DNA from: Bacteroidia bacterium
GTDB taxonomy: Bacteria; Bacteroidota; Bacteroidia; Bacteroidales; Azobacteroidaceae
DNA: 64,000 nucleotides
Assembly (NCBI GenBank): GCA_025996865.1
Contig: BNTV01000012.1
Coordinates: 6,601-70,600 of the forward strand
Reading direction: 5' to 3'
Positions 25,881-34,359 of this stretch are shown here, in pieces. Position numbers and translations under genes: made by a program. Position 1 is the first letter of the stretch; each line of letters begins with the position of its first letter. The notes under the pieces were generated by a model. The model was not told where the DNA came from, ran no database searches, and worked only from the letters and a program-made list of their open reading frames with translations.

Positions 25881-25951
25881 CACTTTTTCATACTTTTTCT
25901 TTCTTTACAATTGATTATAAATAATCAATTGCAAATATATATGAAAAAGTG
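25881..25951. repeat. Nested inverted repeats after the acyl-CoA ligase
   Basis: An outer 12-bp inverted repeat (CACTTTTTCATA 25881-25892, TATGAAAAAGTG 25940-25951) encloses an inner 11-bp one (CAATTGATTAT 25908-25918, ATAATCAATTG 25921-25931, 2-nt loop). Both are perfect. It lies in a 305-bp gap and could be a terminator-like structure or the relic of a small element. Confidence 0.7.
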
Positions 25952-26129
25952 AAATGAAGAAATATATTTCCAAAAATATTCTGTAATAAGTTTAAAAAAG
26001 ATATTTTTTGCCATTATTCTAAAAAAAATATTGAAAAACTGTTGATTTTTTCAAAAAAAATCCTCATATTTGCAAAAATTTATGTAACTATTCATTTTTT
26101 TAGACTAAATAATTTTGATCAGAATTTTT

Positions 26130-26471
26130 ATGGAGGATTTTAGAACCATTAGTAACGAAAGAAATGACATTGTATTTTTCAAAAAAATCAATGCAGGAAA
26201 GAGAATTTATTACATTGATGTAAAGAGGAGCAAAAAGGATGAGTTATTTTTGTCCATTACGGAAAGTAAGAAAGTTTTTAACGACGAAAAATCGGAAGAG
26301 GCTGTGTTTGAAAAACATAAACTCTTCCTATATAAGGAGGAGTTTGACAAATTTGTCAATGCCTTGAACGAAAGTTTGGAATATATCAAAGAACAAAACA
26401 AAATCAGTGCTGTATTTCAGGAAAGAAGTAGTCTTGAGCCTGAAAAGATTAGTTTGGATTTCAATTTTTGA
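26130..26471 (+). CDS. PUR-like DNA/RNA-binding protein (DUF3276)
   Basis: A 113-aa protein. VFFKKINAGKRIYYIDVKRSKKD followed by a KKVFN strand and a C-terminal helix is the PUR-alpha-like DUF3276 pattern of Bacteroidota and spirochaetes, which binds single-stranded nucleic acid. The ATG at 26130 fits; an upstream TTG-initiated extension of 5 codons is not supported. It precedes the rplY operon, which has its own promoter. Confidence 0.85.
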   Translation: MEDFRTISNERNDIVFFKKINAGKRIYYIDVKRSKKDELFLSITESKKVFNDEKSEEAVFEKHKLFLYKEEFDKFVNALNESLEYIKEQNKISAVFQERSSLEPEKISLDFNF

Positions 26472-26521
26472 AGGCTGAAAAAAAATCAAACACAAAAATA
26501 GGTTTTTGTACAAAAAATAAC

Positions 26522-26529
26522 TACCTTTG
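26522..26529 (+). promoter_or_regulatory. -7 promoter box for the rplY-pth-S4-crcB operon
   Basis: TACCTTTG, 75 bp before the rplY ATG, leaving a structured leader (26551-26595). Confidence 0.6.
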
Positions 26530-26550
26530 CATCGCTTTTTTTAAAATTCC

Positions 26551-26595
26551 GTGTGATGGGAGATTAGGAAGCATTTGTCTAATTTTGAGTAACAC
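26551..26595 (+). promoter_or_regulatory. Candidate ribosomal-protein leader of rplY
   Basis: The 5' leader folds as GTGT (26551-26554) paired with ACAC (26592-26595), an internal loop (GATGGGA opposite TTGAGTA), and ATTAG (26563-26567) paired with CTAAT (26579-26583) around an 11-nt loop. It ends 8 nt before the ATG, a position suited to translational feedback by L25. Conservation cannot be tested here. Confidence 0.45.
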
Positions 26596-26603
26596 AAAAA
26601 AAA

Positions 26604-27161
26604 ATGAAATTATTTGAATTAAAAGGCTCTAAAAGAGAGGGCACCGGTAAAAAAGCTGCAAAAGCTTATCGTAAAGAATCGTTAATTCCTTGTGTTTTAT
26701 ACGGAGGAGATGAAGTAGTTCACTTCACAGTAACGAAGGACAGTGTTCGGAAATTAATATATACTCCGGAAGTCCATATTGTAGATTTGACAATTGATGG
26801 AAAAAATGGCAGAGCCATCTTGAAGGAAACTCAATTCCATCCGGTTAGTGACGAATTGCTGCATGCCGATTTTCTTCAGGTATTTGAAGATAAACCGGTT
26901 GTGATGGAAGTCCCGATTGAATTGGAAGGCTTGGCCGAAGGGGTAAAAGCCGGGGGTAAACTTTCTAAGGAAATGAGAAAATTGAAAGTAAAAGGTCTTT
27001 ACAAAAATTTTCCGGAAAAATTAGTAATCAATATTGAAAACTTAGGTTTGGGTAAAACCGTCCAAGTGGGAGATATCCATTTTGATGATCTCGAATTGTT
27101 AAACGCTAAAGATAATGTTGTTGCCGCCGTTAAAACGACGCGGGTATCAAAAGCGAAATGA
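26604..27161 (+). CDS. rplY: 50S ribosomal protein L25 (general stress Ctc form)
   Basis: A 185-aa bL25 of the long Ctc/TL5 type: an N-terminal 5S-rRNA-binding domain ([19 protein letters not shown]) and a C-terminal beta domain (about 95-185). The reading frame overlaps pth by 4 bp (ATGA). The gene order rplY-pth-S4 protein is the standard Bacteroidales one, linking translation functions. Confidence 0.95.
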   Translation: MKLFELKGSKREGTGKKAAKAYRKESLIPCVLYGGDEVVHFTVTKDSVRKLIYTPEVHIVDLTIDGKNGRAILKETQFHPVSDELLHADFLQVFEDKPVVMEVPIELEGLAEGVKAGGKLSKEMRKLKVKGLYKNFPEKLVINIENLGLGKTVQVGDIHFDDLELLNAKDNVVAAVKTTRVSKAK

Positions 27162-27724
27162 AATACTTGATTGTCGGGTTGGGTAATATCGGCAGAGAAT
27201 ACGAAGATACCCGCCATAACATAGGGTTTATGATATTGGACGCCTTAGCTAAGGCGTCCAATGTTGTTTTTGATGTCAATAAACGATATGGGGCTATTGC
27301 GGAAATGAAGTTGAAAAACAAGCAACTTGTTTTGTTAAAGCCATCTACGTACATGAATTTAAGCGGGAATGCCGTCCGTTACTGGCTGCAAAAAGAAAAA
27401 ATCGAACCGGCAAATTTGTTGATTGTAGTCGATGATTTGGCGTTATCTTTCGGCGCTTTACGCTTGAAACCCAAAGGCAGCGACGCCGGACACAACGGAT
27501 TGAAACATATTCAGGAAATTTTAGGCACAACCCAATACAACCGGTTGCGCTTCGGTATTGGAAGCGACTTTCCGCAAGGTACACAGATTGATTTTGTATT
27601 AAATCCCTTTACCGGGGAAGAACAAAAACGCTTGCCGGAAAGAATTGAAATCGCTTGCGAAATGATTAAAAGTTTTTGTTTGGCAGGTGTGGATGTAACA
27701 ATGAATCAATTCAATAAGAAATAA
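27158..27724 (+). CDS. pth: Peptidyl-tRNA hydrolase
   Basis: A 188-aa enzyme that recycles peptidyl-tRNA released from stalled ribosomes. It has the N-terminal [20 protein letters not shown] with N10 and catalytic His20, then VVDDLAL and [12 protein letters not shown] with the conserved Asp and Asn residues. Length is normal. It overlaps rplY and abuts the S4-domain gene, so it is translated from a polycistronic mRNA. Confidence 0.95.
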   Translation: MKYLIVGLGNIGREYEDTRHNIGFMILDALAKASNVVFDVNKRYGAIAEMKLKNKQLVLLKPSTYMNLSGNAVRYWLQKEKIEPANLLIVVDDLALSFGALRLKPKGSDAGHNGLKHIQEILGTTQYNRLRFGIGSDFPQGTQIDFVLNPFTGEEQKRLPERIEIACEMIKSFCLAGVDVTMNQFNKK

Positions 27725-28132
27725 ATGGAAGTCAGGATTGACAAGTGGCTGTGGGCAACCCGCATTTTCAAGACACGAACCATCGCATTGGAAGCGTGTA
27801 AGAAAAATCGCATCATGGTTAATAATGCGCTTGCTAAACCTTCCCGGATGATTCGGATTGGCGATGTGATTTCGGTGCGTAAACCGCCGGTTACTTATTC
27901 CTTTAAAGTATTGGGATTGACATCCAATCGTGTTGGCGCTAAGTTGGTTCCGGAATATTTTGAAAATATTACGCCACCCGAACAGTATGAAATTCTCAAC
28001 TTGCAGAAGATAAACGGGTTTGTTGACCGTGCAAAAGGGACGGGCCGTCCGACAAAGAAAGAACGCCGCAACTTGGACGAGTTCTCAACGCCGACGTTTA
28101 TAGATAATAGTACGTTTGATTTTGACGAATAA
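27725..28132 (+). CDS. S4-domain RNA-binding protein (Hsp15-like)
   Basis: A 135-aa protein with an N-terminal S4 domain (RIDKWLWATRIFKTRTIALE) followed by a basic segment (GRPTKKERRNLDEF). It matches the Hsp15 group, which in E. coli binds 50S subunits carrying a stalled nascent chain. That fits its place directly after pth: its ATG begins at the base after the pth stop. Confidence 0.9.
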   Translation: MEVRIDKWLWATRIFKTRTIALEACKKNRIMVNNALAKPSRMIRIGDVISVRKPPVTYSFKVLGLTSNRVGAKLVPEYFENITPPEQYEILNLQKINGFVDRAKGTGRPTKKERRNLDEFSTPTFIDNSTFDFDE

Positions 28133-28139
28133 AACGACA

Positions 28140-28505
28140 ATGATAAAACAGTTGATTTTAGTTGGATTAGGAGGAGGAATCGGAAGTATCATGCGATTTC
28201 TTGTTTCGCGGATTCCTTTTGCGCAAAGTTCTTTTCCGTGGGCGACGTTTGTTGTTAATGTTGCCGGTTGCTTCATTATCGGGTTATTGATCGGGTTGTC
28301 GGTTAAACATCAGTTTTTGGATGCGAATATGAAACTGTTGCTCATCACCGGATTCTGCGGAGGCTTCACTACTTTTTCTACTTTTTCGGCTGAAAATGTT
28401 TATTTGTATCAGTCGGGAAATTATCTTTCACTTGCTTTTTACGTGTTTTTGAGTGTTATTGTCGGATTTGCTGCTGTGGTTTTGGGATTAGCTTTAAGCA
28501 AATAA
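28140..28505 (+). CDS. crcB: Fluoride ion channel CrcB/Fluc
   Basis: A 121-aa membrane protein with four predicted helices. Signature motifs are GGGIGSIMRFLVSR near the N-terminus and GFCGGFTTFSTFS (fluoride pore phenylalanines). It exports fluoride. The ATG at 28140 is chosen 8 codons inside a longer frame that overlaps the S4 gene. No separate fluoride riboswitch was seen; it appears to ride on the rplY operon. Confidence 0.93.
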   Translation: MIKQLILVGLGGGIGSIMRFLVSRIPFAQSSFPWATFVVNVAGCFIIGLLIGLSVKHQFLDANMKLLLITGFCGGFTTFSTFSAENVYLYQSGNYLSLAFYVFLSVIVGFAAVVLGLALSK

Positions 28506-28510
28506 TTTGT

Positions 28511-28518
28511 TATCTTTG
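28511..28518 (+). promoter_or_regulatory. -7 promoter box for aguA-aguB
   Basis: TATCTTTG, 31 bp before the aguA ATG. Confidence 0.55.
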
Positions 28519-28548
28519 TCGAAATAATTGCCATTTATTTTCAGTAAA

Positions 28549-29589
28549 ATGATAAAAAACAACAATACATTTACCTTGCAATTACCAGCCGAATGGGAAC
28601 CGCAAAGCGGCGTCATGCTGACTTGGCCGCACCAAGATACGGATTGGAAACCTTATCTGGATGAAGTGATTCCTTGTTTCGTAGCCATAGCCCAAGCTAT
28701 TGTCCGAAAAGAAAAATTATTGATTGTCTGCGCTTCGATGGATGAAGTAAAAGCGGCTTTGGGAAACATTGACGAATCCCGCATTATTTTCCGGGAAATA
28801 TCTTCCAACGATACCTGGGCGCGTGATCACGGTCCGATTGGTATCCGGCTAAACGGCGCTCCATCTGTTTACGACTTTACTTTCAACGGTTGGGGATTGA
28901 AATTTCCTGCGAATCAGGATAACCAAATTACGAAAAAACTTTTTGAAAGTCAGGTTTTTTCTTCCCATACCGGTTATCAGAATATGCTGCACGTTGTATT
29001 GGAAGGCGGAAGCATCGAGTCGGACGGAGAAGGTACTTTGTTGACTACAAGCCGTTGCCTTTTATCAAAAAACCGCAACGAATACAAAAGCAAGGAAGAA
29101 ATTGCCGATTATTTTCAAATGATTTTCGGCCTTAAACGCATATTGTGGCTGAATAAAGGTTATTTGGCAGGCGATGATACCGACAGTCACATTGATACTT
29201 TGGCGCGGTTCTGCAACCCTCAAACGATCGCTTACGTACAATGTACGGACGAAAGCGACGAGCATTTCAAAGAATTGTCGCAAATGGAGCAGGAACTCCA
29301 AAAATTCAAAACAATGGACGGTAAACCCTATCGTTTGATTCCTTTGCCGATGGCTGAACCCGTTTATGAAGACGGCGAACGGCTGCCGGCTACTTACGCT
29401 AATTTTCTGATTATCAATGAAACCGTTTTGATGCCGGGCTACAATTCTCCTTTGGACGAAGTTGCTCGTTTGCAATTGCAGCAAGCCTTTCCCGATAGGG
29501 AAATTGTCGTTATTAATTGTCTTCCGCTAATCAAACAACATGGCAGTTTGCATTGTGTAACGATGCAGTTCCCGGAAGGATTTTTATAA
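28549..29589 (+). CDS. aguA: Agmatine deiminase
   Basis: A 346-aa guanidine-modifying enzyme converting agmatine to N-carbamoylputrescine. Hallmarks are ESGVML-type opening (here EPQSGVMLTWPH), NDTWARDHGPI, LEGGSIESDGEG, a DSHIDTLARF segment with the catalytic His, and the catalytic Cys336 in HGSLHCVTM. Start at ATG 28549, not the upstream TTG. aguB follows 22 bp later, together giving putrescine for polyamine synthesis. Confidence 0.95.
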   Translation: MIKNNNTFTLQLPAEWEPQSGVMLTWPHQDTDWKPYLDEVIPCFVAIAQAIVRKEKLLIVCASMDEVKAALGNIDESRIIFREISSNDTWARDHGPIGIRLNGAPSVYDFTFNGWGLKFPANQDNQITKKLFESQVFSSHTGYQNMLHVVLEGGSIESDGEGTLLTTSRCLLSKNRNEYKSKEEIADYFQMIFGLKRILWLNKGYLAGDDTDSHIDTLARFCNPQTIAYVQCTDESDEHFKELSQMEQELQKFKTMDGKPYRLIPLPMAEPVYEDGERLPATYANFLIINETVLMPGYNSPLDEVARLQLQQAFPDREIVVINCLPLIKQHGSLHCVTMQFPEGFL

Positions 29590-29611
29590 ACCTAAAAACT
29601 CCAATGTCAAT

Positions 29612-30490
29612 ATGATAAAAATTGGTTTAATCCAGCAGTCCAACACAGCTGATGCACAGAAAAATATCACCAAATTAATGGCCAATATCCGGGATTGTGT
29701 TGCCAGGGGCGCTCAATTAGTTGTCTTGCAGGAATTGCATAATTCATTGTATTTCTGTCAGGTAGAAAATACGGAAAATTTTGATATGGCGGAAAATATT
29801 CCCGGCCCTTCTACGGAATTATTCGGTACGCTTGCCAAAGAATTGGGAGTCGTTTTGGTCTTGTCGTTGTTCGAAAAACGAGCAGCCGGTCTCTACCACA
29901 ACACCGCCGTAGTGATTGAGAAGGACGGCTCAATTGCCGGAAAATACCGCAAAATGCACATTCCCGACGATCCGGCTTATTATGAAAAGTTTTACTTTAC
30001 GCCGGGGGATTTGGGTTTTCGACCGATTCAAACTTCCGTAGGAAAATTAGGCGTGATGGTTTGCTGGGATCAGTGGTATCCCGAAGCCGCCCGTTTGATG
30101 GCTTTGGCCGGAGCCGACATTTTGATTTATCCGACCGCCATCGGTTGGGAATCGTCCGATGCGGAAGCGGAAAAAGAAAGGCAAAAAAACGCTTGGGTGA
30201 CCGTCCAGCGGGGACATGCCGTTTCCAACGGGTTGCCGGTAATCGCTGTTAATAGAGTGGGATATGAAAGTGATCTTTCCGGTCAAACGCAGGGAATTCA
30301 ATTTTGGGGAAATAGCTTTGTCGCAGGACCGCAGGGAGAAATCATTGTATCGGCTTCTTCCGGAAAAGAAGAAAACCTGATGGTAGAAATTGACTTGGAA
30401 CGATCGGAAACTGTGCGCCGTTGGTGGCCTTTTCTGCGCGATCGAAGAATTGATGCTTATGGGGATTTGACTAAGCGATTTATTGATTAA
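29612..30490 (+). CDS. aguB: N-carbamoylputrescine amidase
   Basis: A 292-aa nitrilase-superfamily hydrolase. The Glu-Lys-Cys triad is visible as E41 (LQELH), K114 (KYRKMHIPDD) and C151 (MVCWDQWYPEAAR). It hydrolyses N-carbamoylputrescine to putrescine, CO2 and ammonia. It follows aguA in the same operon and ends 3 bp from the convergent tadA stop. Confidence 0.95.
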   Translation: MIKIGLIQQSNTADAQKNITKLMANIRDCVARGAQLVVLQELHNSLYFCQVENTENFDMAENIPGPSTELFGTLAKELGVVLVLSLFEKRAAGLYHNTAVVIEKDGSIAGKYRKMHIPDDPAYYEKFYFTPGDLGFRPIQTSVGKLGVMVCWDQWYPEAARLMALAGADILIYPTAIGWESSDAEAEKERQKNAWVTVQRGHAVSNGLPVIAVNRVGYESDLSGQTQGIQFWGNSFVAGPQGEIIVSASSGKEENLMVEIDLERSETVRRWWPFLRDRRIDAYGDLTKRFID

Positions 30491-30493
30491 TTT

Positions 30494-30937
30494 TTATCTT
30501 TTCCCGACAAAAAACCGCCTCATCAACTCCCGCGCCTCATCAGCAAGAACACCGGACGCAACCTCTGTTTTCGGATGAAGTAATGCCGGAGCAATCAACG
30601 AATATCCTCTTTTTTCATCACCGGCGCCATATACAATCCGCGAAATCTGCGCCCAAGCCAATGCGCCCGCACACATGGGGCAAGGTTCAATGGTTACATA
30701 CAATGTGCAGTCTTTCAGATATTTACCGCCTAAAACGGAAGCGGCTGCCGTAATAGCTTGCATCTCGGCGTGAGCAGTTACATCGTTCAAAGTTTCGGTC
30801 AGGTTATGGGCGCGGGCAATGATTCTTCGGTTGCAGACAATCACCGCACCGACAGGAACTTCACCTTCGTCGAAAGCTTTTTCAGCTTCCGACAAGGCTT
30901 GTTTCATAAAATATGCATCATTCAGGATATCGTCCAT
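30494..30937 (-). CDS. tadA: tRNA-specific adenosine deaminase
   Basis: A 147-aa zinc deaminase converting A34 to inosine in tRNA-Arg(ACG). The motifs are H56-A-E58 and P-C86-P-M-C89. Length is normal. It begins 2 bp after the stop of the upstream cyclophilin gene, so both come from the promoter at 31619. Confidence 0.92.
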   Translation of the reverse strand: MDDILNDAYFMKQALSEAEKAFDEGEVPVGAVIVCNRRIIARAHNLTETLNDVTAHAEMQAITAAASVLGGKYLKDCTLYVTIEPCPMCAGALAWAQISRIVYGAGDEKRGYSLIAPALLHPKTEVASGVLADEARELMRRFFVGKR

Positions 30938-30939
30938 TT

Positions 30940-31593
30940 TTAATCTTTGACAATCCGGATAATCCGGACATCAGCCAAAGGCCAATCACCGGGGCCGGTC
31001 GGGACGGAAGCTATTTTATCAATAATATCCAATCCTTCTACGACTTCACCAAAAACGGTATAATTCTGATCCAAGAAAGGAGTGCCTCCCAAAGTCTTGT
31101 AAATTCCCCGCTGAAATTCTGAAAAGGTCAAATGCATCTGATTTTCAATCGCATCCAATTCTTCATCGGAAAAAGAATGTCCCTGCACAATGTAAAACTG
31201 CGAACAGGACGAACGTTTTTCGGGATTGACTTGGTCGCCTGTGCGTGCAGCAGCCAAAGCGCCTTTTTTGTGGAAATTTTCAGGCGCAAATTCGGCCGGA
31301 ATCGTATAGCCCAAATCTCCGCCTCCGGCGAGATGTTCACCTGCTTTTGCCGTCTTGGTAGCGCCGTTCCCCGTCTGAATCATAAATTGAGGAATAATGC
31401 GGTGAAACAAAACACTGTCATAAAATTGTTCTGCAACTAATTTTTCGAAATTTTCTTTGTGAAGCGGCGTATTTTCAAACAATTTCACCTTGATACTTCC
31501 CAAAGAAGTCTCAATGGTGTAGATTTGCGCCTTGGGTTGGCAGGAAGCGGACATAAATACTATAATTGATAAAATGAATAATTTAAATTTCAT
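30940..31593 (-). CDS. Peptidylprolyl isomerase (cyclophilin), lipoprotein
   Basis: A 217-aa cyclophilin. The signal peptide ends in the lipobox SASC (Cys18), so it is probably tethered in the envelope. The core shows VLFHRIIPQFMIQTGN, ALAAARTGDQVNP and SQFYIVQG, matching the PPIase active site. An insertion around residues 140-185 (EELDAIENQMHLTFSEFQ) is seen in Bacteroidota members. The ATG at 31593 is chosen because a promoter box lies within the longer frame. Confidence 0.92.
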   Translation of the reverse strand: MKFKLFILSIIVFMSASCQPKAQIYTIETSLGSIKVKLFENTPLHKENFEKLVAEQFYDSVLFHRIIPQFMIQTGNGATKTAKAGEHLAGGGDLGYTIPAEFAPENFHKKGALAAARTGDQVNPEKRSSCSQFYIVQGHSFSDEELDAIENQMHLTFSEFQRGIYKTLGGTPFLDQNYTVFGEVVEGLDIIDKIASVPTGPGDWPLADVRIIRIVKD

Positions 31594-31618
31594 TGACACA
31601 AAAATAAAAAATACCCGG

Positions 31619-31626
31619 CAAAGATA
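31619..31626 (-). promoter_or_regulatory. -7 promoter box for the cyclophilin-tadA transcript
   Basis: TATCTTTG on the minus strand, 26 bp before the ATG; divergent from yraN. Confidence 0.6.
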
Positions 31627-31659
31627 CAAAAAGTTTGGAAATAATATCAATCTTTTGCT

Positions 31660-31667
31660 TACTTTTG
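31660..31667 (+). promoter_or_regulatory. -7 promoter box for yraN
   Basis: TACTTTTG, 29 bp before the ATG at 31696. Confidence 0.55.
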
Positions 31668-31695
31668 CAGTCATAAATCATCATCTATATTAACT

Positions 31696-32073
31696 ATGGC
31701 CGAACACAACGAATTGGGAAAAGACGGCGAATCCGCTGCCGTCACTTATTTGAAAAAAAACGGATATGAAATTTTGCATACCAACTGGCAAAAAGGTCAT
31801 TTTGAGTTGGACATTGTCGCAAAATCAGAAGATGAATTGGTTTTCGTTGAAGTTAAAACCCGTTCCGAAGGGAGTATTACCGACCCGGAAGATGCGATCA
31901 CCAATCAAAAAATCAGGAATATCATCACTGCGGCGGATATTTATATCAAGTTTTTTGACATTGATCTGCCGGCGAGATTCGATATTATTTCCGTTATCGG
32001 GAAAAGCCCGGATTTTGAAATTGACCATATCGAAGACGCTTTTTATCCTCCGGTGAACATCCGGCGTTGGTAA
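31696..32073 (+). CDS. YraN family (UPF0102) nuclease-fold protein
   Basis: A 125-aa protein with the YraN hallmarks: N-terminal LGKDGESAAVTYLKKNGY, FELDIVAKSEDELVFVEVKTR (D-x(n)-E-x-K of the PD-(D/E)XK fold) and a C-terminal ARFDIISV strand. It resembles Holliday-junction-resolvase folds; the role is unknown. Confidence 0.92.
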   Translation: MAEHNELGKDGESAAVTYLKKNGYEILHTNWQKGHFELDIVAKSEDELVFVEVKTRSEGSITDPEDAITNQKIRNIITAADIYIKFFDIDLPARFDIISVIGKSPDFEIDHIEDAFYPPVNIRRW

Positions 32074-32102
32074 AATGATTTGTTTATTAGAATTATTTGG
32101 AT

Positions 32103-32110
32103 TAAATTTG
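32103..32110 (+). promoter_or_regulatory. Promoter of the mmcQ-birA transcript
   Basis: TAAATTTG (-7) with TTTG at 32079-32082 (-33) and a 20-bp spacer, just before the ATG at 32132. Confidence 0.65.
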
Positions 32111-32131
32111 TGGAAATAAACATCAATTGCT

Positions 32132-32494
32132 ATGAATGTCGAAGATCTTCATGAATATTGCCTTTCCATCAAAGGGACAACCGATTGTTTCCCTTTTGAC
32201 GATGTTTCCTTGGTGATGAAAGTCATGGGAAAAATATTCGCTTTAATCCCATTGGATAATCCGGTGTTCCAAATCTCTTTGAAATGTGATCCTGAGCAAG
32301 CTATTGAACTGCGGGAACGATATGCTTGCGTGGAACCGGCTTATCATTGCAACAAAAAATACTGGAATACCATTTATCCGAATCGGGAAATGACGGATGA
32401 GGAAATAAAAAAGTGGATTCGTCATTCCGTAGATGAAGTGATGAAGAAATTACCGAAACGGGTTCGGGATGAATATTACAACAATGAACAATAA
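32132..32494 (+). CDS. MmcQ/YjbR family DNA-binding-like protein
   Basis: A 120-aa CyaY-like-fold protein. It opens MNVEDLHEYCLSIKGTTDCF with the family's PFDD, continues with the KIFALI strand and has the late HCNKKYWNTIYP motif. The name refers to a mitomycin-resistance neighbour; the function is unknown. Its 3' end overlaps the birA start by 11 to 26 bp, so the two are coupled. Confidence 0.9.
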   Translation: MNVEDLHEYCLSIKGTTDCFPFDDVSLVMKVMGKIFALIPLDNPVFQISLKCDPEQAIELRERYACVEPAYHCNKKYWNTIYPNREMTDEEIKKWIRHSVDEVMKKLPKRVRDEYYNNEQ

Positions 32495-33227
32495 CATCCT
32501 TAAAATCAAGGAAACCGATTCGACCAATCATTGGCTGAAGGAACAAAGTGAAAAACAGGCTTTGGACGAAGGCACGACCATTGTTGCCGAATTTCAGACG
32601 GCAGGAAAAGGACAAAGAGGAAATCACTGGGAATCGGAAGCCGGAAAAAATATCACTTGCAGCATGATTCTGTATCCGGAATTTCTGCCGCTTAAACAAC
32701 ATTTTTTACTTTCCGAAGCTGTCGCTTTGGGATTGAAAGACGCCATAGAACAATACATCCGGCCTGTTGACATTAAATGGCCGAATGATATTTATTATCA
32801 AAATAAAAAAATGGCCGGTATCCTGATAGAGAATGAATTAACAGGAAATATTATCGGTAAATCCATCATCGGTATCGGACTGAATGTCAATCAGGAACAA
32901 TTTTCGGCTGTTGCTCCGAATGCTGTTTCCATGAAACAGGTTCTTGGAAAAGAAATAAATATTGACGCTCTTTTGGAAAAAACTATAACTGCTATACTGT
33001 TCCGTTACAATACATTAAAAAACGGGAATTCCGGATTAATTGCTTCGGACTATCAGGATTCATTATATAGAAAATCAGGACTCCATCTTTTCGCAGACAA
33101 AAATGGTTCATTTAATGCTGAAATAGAAAGAGTTGCCGACGATGGTTTTCTCCATTTAATTACAGATGCGGGAGAAAAACGCTGTTATACGTTCAAGGAA
33201 GTTAGTTATTGCCCCCCGGCCCCCTAA
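32484..33227 (+). CDS. birA: Biotin-[acetyl-CoA carboxylase] ligase
   Basis: A 247-aa monofunctional biotin protein ligase without the HTH domain. It has the adenylation loop GKGQRGNHW (41-49), IKWPNDIYY and the KMAGILIEN strand, then IIGIGLNVNQ. It transfers biotin to carboxylase carrier domains. ATG 32484 is preferred; ATG 32469 is possible. The final residues (YCPPAP) and the stop codon come from the repeat element at 33211-33296, so the original C-terminus may have been replaced. Confidence 0.93.
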   Translation: MNNNILKIKETDSTNHWLKEQSEKQALDEGTTIVAEFQTAGKGQRGNHWESEAGKNITCSMILYPEFLPLKQHFLLSEAVALGLKDAIEQYIRPVDIKWPNDIYYQNKKMAGILIENELTGNIIGKSIIGIGLNVNQEQFSAVAPNAVSMKQVLGKEINIDALLEKTITAILFRYNTLKNGNSGLIASDYQDSLYRKSGLHLFADKNGSFNAEIERVADDGFLHLITDAGEKRCYTFKEVSYCPPAP

Positions 33228-33296
33228 AGGGGGAGTTGGAACCGTGAGTTTTTTATTGTGCTGCGGCAAAGTCCCCTTCAGACTTAGGGGTTTTTA
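33211..33296. repeat. Dispersed palindromic element between birA and rSAM gene
   Basis: The left part has the core GGCCCCCTAAAGGGGGAGTT (33217-33236); the right part has CAAAGTCCCCTTCAG then TTAGGGGT. The same two parts in the same order occur inside mfd (42226-42343). It supplies the last codons and stop of birA, and the last codons of the convergent rSAM gene (KTPKSEGDFAAAQ). Confidence 0.8.
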
Positions 33297-34359
33297 TCCG
33301 CCGATAGTGGCAAACCAATAATTTACCGTCATTGTCATGTAAATGCATCCCATTCCCTTCGCAATAGCGAAACATGGAACAGTCGCCGCAAATGTCTTTT
33401 CGCGTCCATTCGCGATTGCGGAAGGGCTGAAAACGGTTATTCCAAACGTCCATAAAATCATCCTTGTAAATATTTCCTTGATGAAAATTCGCACGAATAC
33501 TCGGACAAGCGGAAATCGAACCGTCAGCCAGAACAGAAGCCACATTTACTCCGGCATAACATTCATAAAAATGGTCGCGAACTTCCATTTCGTAATTTCC
33601 GAGGAAACCTTCGCAACCGTAATTCAAAAGGATTCGGCCTTCTTTGCGCGTTGCACGTATAAAATCAAGCACAGAAGTAAAATCTTCGTTGGAAAGTTGC
33701 AGTTCGGGAAGTTCTGCGGCGCGTCCGACAGGAAAAATGGTAAAAATCCGCCAGTTCTTTACGCCAGTATCTATTAGAAATTCTTTAAAAGCAGGTAATT
33801 CTTCGAGATTTTTCCGGTTCGCACAGGTAACAATGTCCCAAACAATCTCTTTTTCTCCGGCCAGCATCCGGACGGCATTCAAAGCATTTGCATAACTCTG
33901 AGGATGACGACGTAACCAATTATGCGCTTCTTCAAAACCGTCAAGGCTAATCGTAATGGAATGTAAGCCTGCCGCCAACAATGAATCCAAGCGCTCGCGA
34001 GTAAGCGCCATCCCGTTGGAAACCATTCCCCAAGGGAAACCGCGCCGGTAGAGTTCCAGTCCGCATTCTTCAATGTCGTTTCTCACCAAAGCTTCTCCAC
34101 CGGTAAAAATAATCATGGTTTTGTTCGGATTGACATGCGGCGTAATTTGATCAATTATATTCAGAAAATCAGCGACAGGCATATCGGCTTGATCGGCAAT
34201 GGCGCGGCAATCGCTTCCGCAATGACGGCAGGCAATGTTGCAACGAAGCGTACATTCCCAGAAAAGCGTGTTCAGTTCGTGCAAATGAACATTATTTTTC
34301 CGCATTTTCCGGAAAAGCTCCAACGCAATCCGTTTGCGAAGCGAAGGTTCTTTATTCAT
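33253..34359 (-). CDS. Radical SAM/SPASM enzyme of the rSAM/lipoprotein system
   Basis: A 368-aa radical SAM enzyme. The 4Fe-4S motif is C40-x3-C44-x2-C47 (LRCNIACRHCGSDC). The C-terminal SPASM-like region has the auxiliary-cluster cysteines in AGVNVASVLADGSISACPS, DICGDCSMFRYC and a final LLVCHY. It overlaps the upstream lipoprotein gene by 8 bp, the defining context of the Bacteroidales rSAM/lipoprotein system, whose modification is not known. The C-terminal 13 residues come from the repeat element at 33211-33296. Confidence 0.88.
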   Translation of the reverse strand: MNKEPSLRKRIALELFRKMRKNNVHLHELNTLFWECTLRCNIACRHCGSDCRAIADQADMPVADFLNIIDQITPHVNPNKTMIIFTGGEALVRNDIEECGLELYRRGFPWGMVSNGMALTRERLDSLLAAGLHSITISLDGFEEAHNWLRRHPQSYANALNAVRMLAGEKEIVWDIVTCANRKNLEELPAFKEFLIDTGVKNWRIFTIFPVGRAAELPELQLSNEDFTSVLDFIRATRKEGRILLNYGCEGFLGNYEMEVRDHFYECYAGVNVASVLADGSISACPSIRANFHQGNIYKDDFMDVWNNRFQPFRNREWTRKDICGDCSMFRYCEGNGMHLHDNDGKLLVCHYRRIKTPKSEGDFAAAQ

